Part shown: in pieces, positions 31,225 to 31,737 of the stretch | How positions within the stretch are numbered: position 1 is the first letter of the stretch | Layout: every line of letters begins with the position of its first letter | Assembly (NCBI GenBank): GCA_038230275.1 | Contig: JBBRNO010000070.1 | Coordinates: 1 to 31,737, forward strand | Source of the DNA: JANXXV01 sp038230275 | GTDB lineage: Bacteria > Acidobacteriota > Terriglobia > Bryobacterales > Bryobacteraceae | Direction of reading: 5' to 3' | Length of the DNA stretch: 31,737 nt | The notes under the pieces: model-generated | What the model saw: the letters and a program-made list of their open reading frames with translations, nothing else | Database searches by the model: none | Told to the model about the DNA's origin: nothing | Position numbers and translations under genes: made by a program

Positions 31225-31737
31225 ATGAATCGTCGAGATTTTGGAAAGACAATCCTCACCACAGCTGCGGCCGCGGCCGCCGTGAACGCAGCGACACCTC
31301 CATGGCCTTCCGAGCGGGGGGCAACGTCGAAGCGGCCATGGGCTCCCGGCGTCAAGATTTCGGTTCAGATTTCCGGAGACCCTCCAGATGATGAACTGCA
31401 GTTCGTGCAGCAACTCGGCTGCACCTACGTCAATATTCCCGGTGACGCCAAGACGGCGTCCGCCGAGAACTACATCCGGTTGAAGAATCGCGCTGAATCG
31501 TTCGGGCTGCGCGTCTGGAACATCGGCAACGCCAGCGTGCACAACATGGAGGAGGTGACGCTCAATCTTCCGGGGCGCGATAAGAAGGTGGAGGAATACA
31601 AGCAGTTCCTGCGCAATCTGGGCAAGGCCGGCATCCGCTACACCACCTACGCGCATATGGGCAACGGCATCTGGAGTTCGGACCCCGGAGTAACCCGCGG
31701 CGGAGCGAAAGCCCGTACGTTCGACATCGCCACCGCG
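31225..31737 (+). CDS. Tat-exported mannonate dehydratase-like protein (partial)
   Basis: The gene runs off the window, so 171 codons are seen. The N terminus NRRDFGKTILTTAAAAA is a twin-arginine signal, so the folded protein would leave the cytoplasm. The mature part (PDDELQFVQQLGCTYVNIPG, RVWNIGNASVHNMEEVTLNL, RDKKVEEYKQFLRNLGKAGI, TTYAHMGNGIWSS) follows UxuA-type mannonate dehydratases or the wider TIM-barrel sugar-isomerase family. The cytoplasmic UxuA turns mannonate into 2-keto-3-deoxygluconate. A Tat-exported form is common in Acidobacteria and related soil bacteria, and its true substrate may differ. Confidence 0.85.
   Translation, partial: MNRRDFGKTILTTAAAAAAVNAATPPWPSERGATSKRPWAPGVKISVQISGDPPDDELQFVQQLGCTYVNIPGDAKTASAENYIRLKNRAESFGLRVWNIGNASVHNMEEVTLNLPGRDKKVEEYKQFLRNLGKAGIRYTTYAHMGNGIWSSDPGVTRGGAKARTFDIATA

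Noticed and set aside
30361..31656. 431-codon minus-strand frame opposite ttcA and the uxuA-like gene
   Set aside because: Antisense to two well-recognised genes; low-complexity His/Gln/Arg-rich translation typical of shadow frames in GC-rich DNA.
1..31737. CRISPR array or rRNA genes
   Set aside because: No regularly spaced repeats of CRISPR type and no rRNA-like conserved segments were seen on reading both strands.

Overview
The window looks like a chromosomal segment of an Acidobacteriota bacterium, most like the Solibacter/Bryobacter group. The evidence is a fairly GC-rich core, many secreted beta-propeller and peptidase genes, an exosortase/EpsI pair without nearby targets, a Tat-exported mannonate dehydratase-like protein, and several starts with a TATACT box only 7-10 nt upstream. 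This placement comes from gene content and protein style, not from a database search.

Layout. 1-1074: end of a sensor histidine kinase and an Rcp1-like single-domain response regulator. 1209-2646: a SnoaL-like protein and a divergent membrane-SRPBCC fusion. 2634-5971 (minus): uppP and ftsK, overlapping by ATGA. 5989-7413: pyk. 7461-8372: a toxin-antitoxin patch, with a PemK/MazF-like toxin that lacks a normal start, its small antitoxin, hicB and a probable hicA remnant. About 8404-11814: an AT-richer, gene-poor accessory block. It holds a strong sigma70-type promoter, a Cys-rich secreted peptide gene interrupted by TAA, a secreted propeller-like protein, a second Cys-rich remnant, a secreted 268-aa protein, a strong hairpin and a second copy of the propeller gene's 3' end. 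The block is bracketed by 28-bp imperfect direct repeats. 11847-16655 (minus): methyltransferase, large secreted propeller, and S55 (SpoIVB-type) peptidase. 16749-19288 (plus): exosortase, EpsI, S9 peptidase. 19285-22447 (minus): PHP-like secreted metallohydrolase and YncE-like propeller. 22484-23385: small c-type cytochrome and a truncated, nonsense-interrupted DUF5131 pseudogene. 23464-25183 (minus): tRNA-Leu(GAG), secG and a glutaryl-CoA dehydrogenase-like gene. 25284-30397 (plus): surface-glycan cluster of GT4, DUF3108-like protein, GT4-methyltransferase fusion and ABC-2 permease with an N-terminal beta-sandwich. 30406-31197: ttcA. 31225-end: uxuA-like gene, cut by the window edge.

How the parts fit. 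Cell-envelope work dominates: lipid carrier recycling (UppP), polysaccharide building and export (GT4 genes, permease), protein export and sorting (SecG, exosortase/EpsI, S55 and S9 peptidases) and secreted propellers. Housekeeping genes (ftsK, pyk, ttcA, tRNA-Leu) sit between them. The most unusual stretch is the 8.4-11.8 kb block. It looks like the decayed remains of tandem cassettes, each pairing a Cys-rich secreted peptide with a secreted beta-rich protein. I cannot assign it a function.
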